A program made the position numbers and the translations under genes. From an uncultured Clostridium sp. (GTDB lineage Bacteria; Bacillota; Clostridia; Clostridiales; Clostridiaceae), in contig CAKVFO010000001.1 in the NCBI GenBank assembly GCA_934746785.1, positions 1 through 64,000 of the forward strand: a stretch of 64,000 nucleotides of DNA. The letters run 5' to 3'. Each line of letters starts with the position of its first letter. The first letter of the stretch is position 1. The notes under the pieces were generated by a model. That model searched no databases. It was not told the DNA's origin and saw nothing but the letters and a program-made list of their open reading frames with translations. Below are positions 35,865 to 44,465 of the stretch, one piece after another.

Positions 35865-37132
35865 AAACTAATAAAAAGAAAAATAAGGATTATTTAAAAG
35901 CAGTTGAGTACTATGATAAAGGTGAACTTGATAAGGCTATAAAGTTGTGTGATGAATGTATTTCACAAAACTTAAAGAATGGATCTGCTTTAAATTTAAA
36001 AGGATTAATATTATATATTAAAGGTGATTTAGAAGGCGCAAGGGCCCAATGGAAGATTAATTCTGATTATAATGATGATACTATTGCTAAGAATTATTTG
36101 TTTGATTCTCTTAAGGATGCAGAGAGGTTAAAGTTATATAGAGAGGCAAAGTATGACATAAAAGAAATAAGAATAAATGAAGCTATGAAAAAACTTTCTG
36201 TATGTAAAGAAAGTGATTTTAATTCAATAAAGGTTAATTTAGCATTAGCAGTATGCTGTTTTAGAAAAGCAGATTATTCGGGGTGTAGTGTATATTTAGC
36301 AAATGTATTATCGATGGATAAGAGGAATGAAACAGCTATAAAGCTTGCAAAAGATTTAAAGACATATGATGGAGTTAAATTAAATGTAAGTTCAGATAAA
36401 GGCTATTTAAAATATATTGCAATAGGAGCAATGCTTTTAATTCTAGTTACTGCTGGTGGATTTACAGTTAAAAAATTATTAACAAAAAACAATGGGAAAA
36501 TAGATAATATAGAAGCATCTGAACTAATAGAAGATAAAGAGGACAAGCCACAGGAAGAAATAGTGGAAAATGTGAATGATAGTGAGGATAAAGGTGAAAC
36601 TAAAGTTGAAGAAACAATTAATTTCACTGAATTATCAAAGTTAATAAATGAAAAGAAATATGATGATGTATATGATAAACTTCAAAAGGTGAATCCAAAT
36701 TCATTAGCAGGACAAGAAAAGAGTATTTATTATAATGGCAAACAACTATTGACTAAAGATGGAGTAGAGTACTTTTATAAAAAAGGATATGACTTATATA
36801 CAAAGAAACTTTTTGCAGAGGCTAGTGAAGAGTTTACTAAAGGATGTACATATGGAAAGGAAAATTATTTATATCAACATTTAGTGTTTTTCAATGCAGC
36901 GTGTTATGAGGCGATTGAAGATTCAGATAAAGCTATTAAATATTATGAAGAATACTATAAGAATTTCAAGGAATCTGATTATATAGCAGAATGTATTTAT
37001 AAACTTGCAATACTTTATAAAAATAAAGATATTGATAAATCGATAAAATATGCTGAGGAGTTAAAGTATGATTATTCATCATCAATGTATAATAATGATG
37101 TCATTTCTAATTTGATAGCCAGTGTAAAATAG
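35861..37132 (+). CDS. TPR-repeat membrane protein
   Basis: 423 residues. N-terminal tetratricopeptide repeats (YYDKGELDKAIKLCDECIS, SALNLKGLILYIKGDLEGA), a single membrane helix near 187-206 (YIAIGAMLLILVTAGGFTV), an acidic linker, and further TPRs at the C-terminus (YNAACYEAIEDSDKAIKYYE). So repeats lie on both sides of the membrane. TTG 35861 is favoured by GGGGAGG at 35845-35851; GTG 35843 is an alternative. Overlap with the chromate gene implies co-transcription, but no functional link is known. Confidence 0.75.
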   Translation: MKTNKKKNKDYLKAVEYYDKGELDKAIKLCDECISQNLKNGSALNLKGLILYIKGDLEGARAQWKINSDYNDDTIAKNYLFDSLKDAERLKLYREAKYDIKEIRINEAMKKLSVCKESDFNSIKVNLALAVCCFRKADYSGCSVYLANVLSMDKRNETAIKLAKDLKTYDGVKLNVSSDKGYLKYIAIGAMLLILVTAGGFTVKKLLTKNNGKIDNIEASELIEDKEDKPQEEIVENVNDSEDKGETKVEETINFTELSKLINEKKYDDVYDKLQKVNPNSLAGQEKSIYYNGKQLLTKDGVEYFYKKGYDLYTKKLFAEASEEFTKGCTYGKENYLYQHLVFFNAACYEAIEDSDKAIKYYEEYYKNFKESDYIAECIYKLAILYKNKDIDKSIKYAEELKYDYSSSMYNNDVISNLIASVK

Positions 37133-37144
37133 GAAGTGATATTT

Positions 37145-38299
37145 TTGATTACTGTAATAAAAGATATTAATGTTTATGCACCTAAAGCTTTAGGAAAAAA
37201 GAATGTAGTTATAGCTGGTGATAAGTTTGAAGGTATTTATGATGAATTAAATGTTCCTGATAACTTCATAAACATTAACATTATTGATGGAGCTGGGAAA
37301 ATAATGTTTCCTGGATTCATAGATGCTCATATTCATTTGATTGGAGGCGGAGGTGAGGGTGGATTTACTACACGTACGCCTGAATTAAATCTTTCGGAAT
37401 TAACTACAGCAGGAATTACTACTGTTGTAGGATGTCTTGGTACGGATAATGTATGTAGAAGTATGAATAGCTTAATTGCAAAAACAAAGGCTTTAAATGA
37501 AGAGGGAATAACAGCTTACTGTTATACAGGTTCTTATGAAATACCAGTAAAAACAGTTACAGGAACTATAAAACAGGACATGATGCTTATAGATGAAATT
37601 ATTGGAGTAGGTGAAGTAGCTTTATCTGATCATAGAAGTTCACAGCCAACATATAATCAGTTTGTAAATACAGTTGCAGAGGCAAGATGCGGAGGACTTC
37701 TTTCTGGAAAAGGAGGAATTGTAAATATACATTTAGGTGGAGGAGCAAGAAAACTTGATATGTTATTTTCATTAATTGAAGATACAGAAATTCCACCTAC
37801 ACAGCTTTTACCAACTCATATTAATAGGAGTACTGAACTTTTTAATATGGGGATTGATTATATAAAAAAGGGAGGCTTTATTGATTTAACAACCAGTTCT
37901 GATCCGGATTTTTTAGAACCAGGAGAACTTAGGGCGAGCGAAGGGTTGAAGAAGGTATATGAAATGGGATTACCTGTTGAGTGTGTTACTTTTTCTTCTG
38001 ATGGAAATGGAAGTATGCCTCTGTTTAATGAAAAGAGGGAACTTATAGGGCTTGGAGTATGCTCAGTAAAGTCTTTATACAATGAAGTTAAAAATGCAAT
38101 ATTAAATTATAATGTACCTATAGAAGAGGCAATAAAAGTGATTACATCAAATGTTGCTGATTTTTTAAAACTTAATCAAAAAGGTAGAATTGAAAAATAT
38201 AAAGATGCAGATTTTGTATTAGTTGATGAAAAGACTTTAGAAATAAAAGATGTTTTTGCTAATGGTAAGTGTATTAAAAAAGATAAAAAGAAAATATAA
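37145..38299 (+). CDS. iadA: Isoaspartyl dipeptidase (beta-aspartyl peptidase)
   Basis: 384 residues, amidohydrolase-fold metalloenzyme that cleaves isoaspartyl dipeptides from damaged proteins. Metal ligands are visible: DAHIHLIGGGGEGGF, a Lys-containing YTGSYEIP region, VNIHLGGGARKLD, LPTHINRSTELF, and the catalytic Asp in TFSSDGNGSMP. The start is probably TTG 37145 with AGGAAG 8 nt upstream; GTG 37136 is possible. It follows the TPR gene by 12 nt or fewer, so may share its transcript. Confidence 0.88.
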   Translation: MITVIKDINVYAPKALGKKNVVIAGDKFEGIYDELNVPDNFININIIDGAGKIMFPGFIDAHIHLIGGGGEGGFTTRTPELNLSELTTAGITTVVGCLGTDNVCRSMNSLIAKTKALNEEGITAYCYTGSYEIPVKTVTGTIKQDMMLIDEIIGVGEVALSDHRSSQPTYNQFVNTVAEARCGGLLSGKGGIVNIHLGGGARKLDMLFSLIEDTEIPPTQLLPTHINRSTELFNMGIDYIKKGGFIDLTTSSDPDFLEPGELRASEGLKKVYEMGLPVECVTFSSDGNGSMPLFNEKRELIGLGVCSVKSLYNEVKNAILNYNVPIEEAIKVITSNVADFLKLNQKGRIEKYKDADFVLVDEKTLEIKDVFANGKCIKKDKKKI

Positions 38300-38323
38300 T
38301 CATATTTATAGGAGGATATCATA

Positions 38324-38463
38324 ATGAATGAATTAACAATGTAAATGTTAGAAGAAGTTAATGGTGGAGGAAAAAACTTGCTTGGGTAATGGGTGTTGGC
38401 GGAGGAATCTGTGGTGCTTGCGGTGGAGCAGGTGCTGGATTTACAGCAGGTGCAGCATATTAA
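38324..38463 (+). pseudogene. Double-glycine class II bacteriocin precursor, broken by a stop and a frameshift
   Basis: After AGGAGG (38310-38315), ATG 38324 opens MNELTM, then TAA at 38342-38344, then MLEEVNGG: a typical double-glycine leader (LTM-x-MLEEVNGG) with one sense codon turned into a stop. Beyond GG, one base is missing from the A-run at 38371-38376; restoring it gives GKKLAWVMGVGGGICGACGG then AGAGFTAGAAY, stop at 38461. The mature part is small, Gly/Ala-rich with two Cys and GxxxG-like spacing, as in class II bacteriocins. No immunity, processing transporter or second peptide is adjacent, so the locus is a relic. Confidence 0.7.
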
Positions 38464-38639
38464 TATTAAAGAGATAATAGGAAATTAAAAACTTTTTTTG
38501 AGAATAAGAATCTAATTATTACTTGTTTTTAGGTATGTAAGATACCTAATGCATAAAAGGATAATTGTCGTGTTACAACTGGTGTTATTGGATTTAAGCT
38601 ATGTTAGTTGATTAGAATATTAAAAAATAAAAAGAAGAA
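38464..38639. other. Non-coding stretch after the bacteriocin remnant
   Basis: No gene is supported. AGGTAT (38532-38537) and ATACCT (38543-38548) form a small inverted repeat. A possible 18-codon frame near 38551 has no ribosome-binding site. Confidence 0.4.
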
Positions 38640-38763
38640 CTTATACTAAGTTTTTTTAACGTATAGGAAATTATTTTACTTTTAGAACCTTTTGACAGGC
38701 TGTGACAAAGTGGCTTCCTGCGCTGAAAAGCGTGGCGTCAGCCACTTTGTACTTTAGTATAAG
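38640..38763 (+). repeat. Structured interspersed repeat, copy 1
   Basis: Core 38664-38750. ACAAAGTGGC (38705-38714) pairs perfectly with GCCACTTTGT (38741-38750), and inside CGCT-GAAA-AGCG (38721-38732) forms a tetraloop hairpin. 35 bases (38716-38750) are identical to copy 2 at 53351-53385. A 10-bp inverted repeat, CTTATACTAA (38640-38649) and TTAGTATAAG (38754-38763), brackets the whole unit like terminal repeats. The core is far richer in G and C than its surroundings. No coding capacity. Confidence 0.75.
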
Positions 38764-38780
38764 CTCCATATAATTTAATA

Positions 38781-39314
38781 TTAACATCTAAAGAAGACAT
38801 GATGCCCTATAGTTTTTACATTTTGTTTTTCTGTAGACTTCATCCATGAACATGTTGCTATAGATGGATTGTAAAAGTATAATGCTTCATTAGTAGGATC
38901 TGCACCACTTAAGGCAGCATAAACTGCTTGATAGCATTTTGCATCAGGAGTTGCTTTTATACATCCATTTTTAACGCATGAAAATGCTTTGGGCTGATAA
39001 ATAACTTCCTTAATGCTGTTAGGAAAACCGGGGGATATAACCCTATTCAGGACTACAGATGCAACTGCTACTTTACCTTCATCAGGTTCGCCTCTACTTT
39101 CGGCGTATACTAATTTGGCTAATAAATCTACATCTGATTGTGTCACATACAAAGATATCTGACCGTGATTAAATACTTCTACTACTTGATCTATATTAGT
39201 TTCTGTGTTTTCGGTTTTTTCAAAAGCTTTTACTTGAACTGTTAGTATATTGTTACAAAGAGCTACAAATGAGAGGGCTACGTAAAGCAAAAATAATTTT
39301 AATAATTTTTTCAT
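38781..39314 (-). CDS. SleB-like cell wall hydrolase
   Basis: 177 residues on the minus strand. Signal peptide MKKLLKLFLLYVALSFVALC with cleavage likely after VKA, then a Hydrolase_2 (SleB C-terminal) domain: LAKLVYAESRGEPDEGKVAV with the catalytic Glu, VASVVLNRVISPGFP, and ALYFYNPSIATCSW. SleB and relatives are lytic transglycosylases of spore cortex peptidoglycan. The N-terminal peptidoglycan-binding domain of full SleB is absent, as in SleB-domain-only proteins of clostridia. The start at 39314 fits the AGGAGG complement at 39320-39325. Confidence 0.85.
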   Translation of the reverse strand: MKKLLKLFLLYVALSFVALCNNILTVQVKAFEKTENTETNIDQVVEVFNHGQISLYVTQSDVDLLAKLVYAESRGEPDEGKVAVASVVLNRVISPGFPNSIKEVIYQPKAFSCVKNGCIKATPDAKCYQAVYAALSGADPTNEALYFYNPSIATCSWMKSTEKQNVKTIGHHVFFRC

Positions 39315-39373
39315 ATAAACCTCCTTTTCTAACCCGGTCAAAACATATTATGACCAAAAGCAGATTATATATA

Positions 39374-40354
39374 CTATTTTTTATTAAAATTATCCAGTTC
39401 GCCTTTTAAGTTTTTTAAACTTTCTCTAAAATCTGTGAATTTAGAAAAACTATTTTCGTAGTTTTCTTCAATGTTCTTTTTGTTTTCGTCGAAATTAGAT
39501 GTTTTTTCAATTACAAGTGAATGCTCTAGTGACGTAATGTATAGTTCATAATAATTTATGGTGTCTTGTAATAGATTGAAACAGTCATTTCCGTTTTCGG
39601 GAATAGAAATACAGTAAGACGTATTTTTTATTTCATTTAAAGCTGCTTTTTTATCTCTTACGTCTTTTATTAAAATATCTAAGTCTCTATTATCTTTTCT
39701 TATTTGATTAAGAGCAGGCTGTAGATCTTGATCAATTTTATCAAAGGATTCAATACAATCTTTTAAATTTGAGATATAATTATTTTTTTGAGAAACTTTT
39801 ATATCAGCATCTCTGCTTAAGCTTATTAAGGTGTTGAAATATTTAGAGGTGTATTCAAAAAAGCCCTTAACGCTGTCTGAAGGTTTTGTATTGATTCCAA
39901 AAGAGTTTAATAATGAGTAGTTTTTTAAAAGCATGTCATAAGTTTTTAAGTATTCACTATATTTAGATGAAAAGTCCTTATCTTGAGGATTCTTTAAAAG
40001 AGATATACATAAGCTATTAATAGTTGAATTATAGCTTAAGTTTTCTTGGATGATATTTTTAGTATCTTCATCTTCTAAAGTAAGAGAGTCTAAAGAATTT
40101 TTTATAGATTCTAACTGTAAATTATTATTATTTAAGGTATCTATAACTTTAGTTATATCAAATTCATCTGAATTTATTAAGTTATCAAAGTTCTTATTAT
40201 AATTTTCAAGTTGAAAGGACACCTTATTTAAAGTACTTGAATTTTTTTTAGATGAAGTTAAATTGATAAGTAAAATGATTAGTAAGGATGTAGAAAAAAA
40301 TAATATTAAAAATATTAATAATTTCTTATTTATTTTTTGGCTTAAAAATTCCAT
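39374..40354 (-). CDS. Membrane-anchored coiled-coil protein of unknown function
   Basis: 326 residues on the minus strand. An N-terminal membrane helix (KLLIFLILFFSTSLLIILLI, about residues 12-32) is followed by an extracytoplasmic region rich in Lys, Asp, Asn and Leu with heptad-like spacing, predicted mostly helical. Cys residues at SLCISLL, NLKDCIES and TSYCISIP are scattered. No family is recognised. AAAGGAG precedes the start. It lies 59 nt upstream of the SleB-like gene in the same direction, so they may be one transcript with a link to the cell envelope. Confidence 0.6.
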   Translation of the reverse strand: MEFLSQKINKKLLIFLILFFSTSLLIILLINLTSSKKNSSTLNKVSFQLENYNKNFDNLINSDEFDITKVIDTLNNNNLQLESIKNSLDSLTLEDEDTKNIIQENLSYNSTINSLCISLLKNPQDKDFSSKYSEYLKTYDMLLKNYSLLNSFGINTKPSDSVKGFFEYTSKYFNTLISLSRDADIKVSQKNNYISNLKDCIESFDKIDQDLQPALNQIRKDNRDLDILIKDVRDKKAALNEIKNTSYCISIPENGNDCFNLLQDTINYYELYITSLEHSLVIEKTSNFDENKKNIEENYENSFSKFTDFRESLKNLKGELDNFNKK

Positions 40355-40508
40355 TTTTGGATGCTCCTTTCTATAATGTTGGTATTTTATATAAAATATA
40401 TATTAAGATAAAAATAAAAAAATGTTCATAAATTTGTAATTAGATTTATATTAAGGAAAAATGATTTGGTGTATAATTATAAATATAATTAGTAGTTGAG
40501 GTGACACC

Positions 40509-41360
40509 ATGAGTGATTATTATTCATTGATATTAAACACAATAAAAAATATATCAATTTGGTCGATAGTAGATATTTTAGTTGTATCATATATTTTTTA
40601 TAAGATATACATGTTAATGCAGGAGACTAGAGCTGAACAACTATTAAAAGGTTTAGTTTTTATTTTAGTTCTTTTGCCTATAAGCTATATATTAAAATTA
40701 GATATGCTTAACTTTATACTTAATAAGACTCTAACAATAGGAGTATTATCAGTAATAATTATATTTCAACCAGAGATAAGAAGAGCACTTGAACATTTAG
40801 GGAGAAGTGCTTTTGAAGATATTCATAGTATGCCTTCTGGGGAAAGTAGAGTAGAACTTGTGGATGAAATTGTAGCAGCTGTGGAAAATTTATCAGCTTC
40901 AAAAACTGGAGCGCTTATTGTTATTGAACAGGCTACAGGACTTGGAGAAGTTTTAGGATCTGGAACTATACTAGATGCTAAGGTATCATCTGCATTATTA
41001 GAAAATATATTTGTTGTAAACACTCCTTTACATGATGGAGCGACAATAATAAGAAAAGATAGAATCCATGCTTCAGGATGTGTATTGCCGTTAACAACTA
41101 ATAATTCTATCAATAAAAAGTTGGGAACAAGACATAGAGCAGCTATGGGATTATCAGAGAATTCAGATGCATTGATTATAGTAGTATCTGAGGAAACAGG
41201 TATAATATCTCTTGCTGTAAATGGAAAGCTTACAAGGAATTTTGATAAAGATAAGCTAAAGTCTATATTAATAAAGATAATGGAAAATAGGGAAGCTAAG
41301 AGAGTTAAGACTCTAAGGGAAAGGGTGAAGACATGGATAAAGCAAAAAAACGAAGAATAA
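40509..41360 (+). CDS. cdaA: Diadenylate cyclase (c-di-AMP synthase)
   Basis: 283 residues. Three N-terminal membrane helices, a short linker and a DAC domain with both active-site motifs: DGA in TPLHDGATII and RHR in LGTRHRAAMG. Makes cyclic di-AMP from two ATP, controlling potassium and wall homeostasis. GAGGTGACACC precedes ATG 40509. Its last 28 nt overlap the gene for its regulator CdaR. In most Firmicutes glmM comes next; here it lies about 7.4 kb away. Confidence 0.95.
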   Translation: MSDYYSLILNTIKNISIWSIVDILVVSYIFYKIYMLMQETRAEQLLKGLVFILVLLPISYILKLDMLNFILNKTLTIGVLSVIIIFQPEIRRALEHLGRSAFEDIHSMPSGESRVELVDEIVAAVENLSASKTGALIVIEQATGLGEVLGSGTILDAKVSSALLENIFVVNTPLHDGATIIRKDRIHASGCVLPLTTNNSINKKLGTRHRAAMGLSENSDALIIVVSEETGIISLAVNGKLTRNFDKDKLKSILIKIMENREAKRVKTLRERVKTWIKQKNEE

Positions 41361-42568
41361 TAGTTAAAGGCGTATGCCTTTTATTATCTTTTATTTTATG
41401 GTTGTATGTATCTAATGTTGAGAATCCTACAAGAACATCAGATTTAAAAGATGTATCAGTTGAACTTTTAAATGATGAAATTCTTAATTCATCAAACCTA
41501 TATCTTTCAAAGAATCAGAATCCTTCAGTTGATTTGAAATTGGAAGGTAAGGCTAAAGATATATATAGTGTAAAAAAAGGTGATTTTATTTTAAAGGCGG
41601 ACTTAAGTAATTACGCATTAAAAAGTGGTGAAAACAATATTCCAGTAGAAATTATAAGTGCTCCTGATAATATTGTTATAAAAAATAGATCTGTATTAAC
41701 AGTAAAGGTTGATTTAGAAGAGGGAACTGAGAAGAATTTTAAAGTTCATTCAGGTGTAAAAACTACTTTTAAAGAAGGTGTAAGTAAAAAATCAATAAAG
41801 GTATCTCCAGATTCAGTAAAGGTATCAGGACCTGAAAGTTTAATTAAGAGTATTGAATCGGTTGAACTTAAAGGAGAACTATTAGAAATATCAAAGGATA
41901 TAACTAAGACTTTTAATATTGTTGCATTAGATTCTGATGGAAATGAAATAAGTGGAGTTAAATTCAGTGAAAGTACAGGAAAGCTTATAGTAAGTGTTGG
42001 TGGTTCAAAGCAGGTAAAAGTTAATGTTGTTGAAAAGGGAAAACTACCAGCTAATTTAACTTTAAAAGCAATATCTCTATCAGTTAATAATATAAGTATA
42101 ATAGGAGATTTCGATAAAATTAAATCTATACAGCAGATAGATACTGAACCTATTGATTTATCGAGTATAACTGAAAGTAAATCCGTAAATGTAAATTTGA
42201 AGCTTCCTGATGGAGTATATTTAAGTGATAATATTAGCAATATAACAGCAAATATAGAAGTTGAGAAAAAGGAAGAAGAAAATGCAGACAAGGTGATGAC
42301 CAAAAAGATTGATGAAATAAATGTAGAGCTTTTAGATAAAGTGAATTCTACTTTAACCTATAGTGTAAATAATATTAGTGTAGAAGTATCAGGAAATACA
42401 AATGAAGTTAGCGAACTTACTAAAGAAAATATAATAGCTACAGCTTCTCTTGCAGGAATAACAGCTGCTGGAGAACAAGAGATACCTTTAAATGTTTCTT
42501 TAAAAGGTTCAAATTCATCAGTTACTATAGTTAATAAACCTGAAAAAGTTAAAGTTATAGCCAAATAA
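41333..42568 (+). CDS. cdaR: CdaA regulatory protein (YbbR repeats)
   Basis: 411 residues. One N-terminal membrane helix (GVCLLLSFILWLYVSNVENP) followed by three or four YbbR domains on the outer face; each shows the VxV/GP pattern (KVSGPESLIKSIESVEL, ISIIGDFDKIKSIQQI). CdaR binds CdaA and modulates c-di-AMP output. Start ATG 41333 with AAGGGTGAAG upstream lies in the end of cdaA. A short terminator follows the gene. Confidence 0.92.
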   Translation: MDKAKKRRIIVKGVCLLLSFILWLYVSNVENPTRTSDLKDVSVELLNDEILNSSNLYLSKNQNPSVDLKLEGKAKDIYSVKKGDFILKADLSNYALKSGENNIPVEIISAPDNIVIKNRSVLTVKVDLEEGTEKNFKVHSGVKTTFKEGVSKKSIKVSPDSVKVSGPESLIKSIESVELKGELLEISKDITKTFNIVALDSDGNEISGVKFSESTGKLIVSVGGSKQVKVNVVEKGKLPANLTLKAISLSVNNISIIGDFDKIKSIQQIDTEPIDLSSITESKSVNVNLKLPDGVYLSDNISNITANIEVEKKEEENADKVMTKKIDEINVELLDKVNSTLTYSVNNISVEVSGNTNEVSELTKENIIATASLAGITAAGEQEIPLNVSLKGSNSSVTIVNKPEKVKVIAK

Positions 42569-42574
42569 TACATT

Positions 42575-42601
42575 AAAAAAATCCCTATGGGGATTTTTTT
42601 A
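42575..42601 (+). terminator. Terminator after cdaR
   Basis: AAAAATCCC, TATG loop, GGGATTTTT followed by TT. It separates cdaAR from the FAD protein gene. Confidence 0.8.
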
Positions 42602-42645
42602 TGATAAAATGCATAGAGAATCTTAAAAAAAGAGAGTGTGATTAA

Positions 42646-44247
42646 ATGACTATAAGAATTAATAATATAAATTTAAGTATAGATGAACCTAAAGAATTAG
42701 TTAAAAAAAAGGCTGCTAAAGCTTTAAGAATAAATGAAGATGAAATAATTGATTATACAATAATTAAAGAAAGCATAGATGCTAGAAAGAAAGACAATAT
42801 AAAGTTTAATTATTGTATTGATGTAAATTGTAATGGAGAAAAGAGAATCTTATCAAAAGCAAAATGTAAGGATGCAAAATTAAAAGAAGAGGAGTTTATA
42901 GAAGATACTGTACATGGAACTAAGAAGATGAGTTCAAGACCAGTAGTAATTGGTTTTGGCCCTGCAGGAATCTTTGCAGCTTTAACTTTAGCTAAAGAAG
43001 GATATAAGCCAATAGTTTTCGAAAGAGGAGAAGATGCAGAAACCAGAACTAGAACTGTTGAAAGCTTCTGGAGAGGTGAATCAGATTTAAATCTAGAATC
43101 CAATGTTCAATTTGGTGAAGGAGGAGCTGGTGCTTTTTCTGATGGTAAATTAACTACTAGAATTAAGGATAAAAGATGTAGATTTGTATTAAAGGAACTT
43201 GTAAAGGCTGGAGCTCCTGAAGAAATAATGTATGAAGGAAAACCACATGTTGGAACAGATATATTAAAAGATGTTGTTATGAATATAAGAGAGCAGATTA
43301 AGGCACTTGGAGGAGAAGTTCACTTTAATTCAAAGTTAGAATCTATAAATGTTAAAGATGGAAGTCTTAGAAGTATAGTAGTAAATGGAGCAGAAATTCC
43401 TTGTGAAGCTTTAATACTAGCTATTGGACATAGTTCAAGAGATACATATGAAATGTTACATAAACAAGGAATATTCATGGAAAGTAAGGCTTTCGCAATA
43501 GGTGTTAGAATTGAACATCCGCAAGAAATAATAAATGTAAGTCAGTACGGTAAATATGCAAATCATCCAAGGCTTAAAGCTGCTGATTATAGATTAGTAT
43601 ATCAATCAAAACTTACTAATAGAGGAGTATATTCTTTCTGCATGTGTCCAGGTGGAGTAGTGGTTGCAGCTGCGTCAGAAGAGAAAAGACTTGTTTCAAA
43701 CGGTATGAGTTATCATGCTAGAGATCTTGAAAATGCAAATTCAGCTTTAGTTGTAACAGTAGGGCCAGAAGATTTTGAAGGAAGTTTGCCTTTAAAGGGA
43801 ATGGAATTTCAAAGACATTATGAAAGCCTTGCTTATAATTTAGGTGGTGGAAATTATAAGGCCCCTGTTCAGCTTGTAGGGGATTTCTTAAAGGATAAGA
43901 AATCAACTAAAATAGGGAAAGTAAATCCGTCTTATACAGCAGGATATGAATTAAAGGACTTAAGAGAATGTCTTCCTAACTATGTTGTTGATACACTGAA
44001 GGATGGTATTGTGACTTTTGATTCAAGAATCAAGGGATATGCTATGAATGATGCTGTTCTTACAGGTATAGAAACAAGAACTTCAGCTCCAGTGAGAATA
44101 AGTAGAAATGACAATTTAGAAAGTATAAGCTCTAAGGGTTTATATCCAGCAGGAGAAGGTGCTGGCTTTGCAGGGGGAATAATTTCAGCAGCTGTTGATG
44201 GTATAAAAGTAGCTGAAAGAATAATTGCAGAATATAAAGAAATATAA
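42646..44247 (+). CDS. FAD-dependent oxidoreductase of unknown substrate
   Basis: 533 residues. N-terminal 90 residues form a small domain; a dinucleotide-binding motif VIGFGPAGIFAALTLAKEG follows near 102-120, then QFGEGGAGAFSDGKLTTR, a second glycine-rich patch ILAIGHSSRDTYEML and a C-terminal FAD contact GEGAGFAGGIISAAVDG. This matches a conserved bacterial family of FAD-dependent dehydrogenases often found near glmM in clostridia, with no proven reaction. GAGAGTGTG precedes ATG 42646. Confidence 0.8.
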   Translation: MTIRINNINLSIDEPKELVKKKAAKALRINEDEIIDYTIIKESIDARKKDNIKFNYCIDVNCNGEKRILSKAKCKDAKLKEEEFIEDTVHGTKKMSSRPVVIGFGPAGIFAALTLAKEGYKPIVFERGEDAETRTRTVESFWRGESDLNLESNVQFGEGGAGAFSDGKLTTRIKDKRCRFVLKELVKAGAPEEIMYEGKPHVGTDILKDVVMNIREQIKALGGEVHFNSKLESINVKDGSLRSIVVNGAEIPCEALILAIGHSSRDTYEMLHKQGIFMESKAFAIGVRIEHPQEIINVSQYGKYANHPRLKAADYRLVYQSKLTNRGVYSFCMCPGGVVVAAASEEKRLVSNGMSYHARDLENANSALVVTVGPEDFEGSLPLKGMEFQRHYESLAYNLGGGNYKAPVQLVGDFLKDKKSTKIGKVNPSYTAGYELKDLRECLPNYVVDTLKDGIVTFDSRIKGYAMNDAVLTGIETRTSAPVRISRNDNLESISSKGLYPAGEGAGFAGGIISAAVDGIKVAERIIAEYKEI

Positions 44248-44259
44248 TTTATAAAAAAC

Positions 44260-44295
44260 AATGCTCTGAAAACTTTGCTTTTTAGAGCATTTTTT
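44260..44295 (+). terminator. Terminator after the FAD protein gene
   Basis: AATGCTCT (44260-44267) pairs with AGAGCATT (44284-44291), extended by A/T pairs, followed by TTTTT. Confidence 0.8.
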
Positions 44296-44338
44296 GTTAA
44301 AATAAATTTAGCATAACTGGAAATTTTTTTAACTAAAT

Positions 44339-44356
44339 TTGTTACAAAATTAACAT
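44339..44356 (+). promoter_or_regulatory. Candidate Rex operator upstream of ptb-buk
   Basis: TTGTTAC-AAAA-TTAACAT matches the clostridial Rex consensus TTGTTAANNNNTTAACAA at 12 of 14 defined positions. Rex is an NADH/NAD sensor that represses fermentation genes when NADH is low. The site lies 110 nt before ptb, in the only long upstream region of that operon. CTTATAG shortly downstream could be a -10 box. Confidence 0.55.
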
Positions 44357-44465
44357 AGTGCTTATAGACAAAAATCAGAATCACTATTTTTCGAGTTAGA
44401 CAAACCCAGAAAAACTGTAAGTGACTCCATAAGTAAATAATAAATTTAATAAGAGGTGCATATAA

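Noticed and set aside
38551..38607. Possible second bacteriocin peptide after the relic
   Set aside because: Only 18 codons, no ribosome-binding site and no double-glycine leader.
41746..42303. 185-codon minus-strand open frame opposite cdaR
   Set aside because: Low-complexity Ser/Leu/Phe product with no start signal, antisense to a clear YbbR protein gene.
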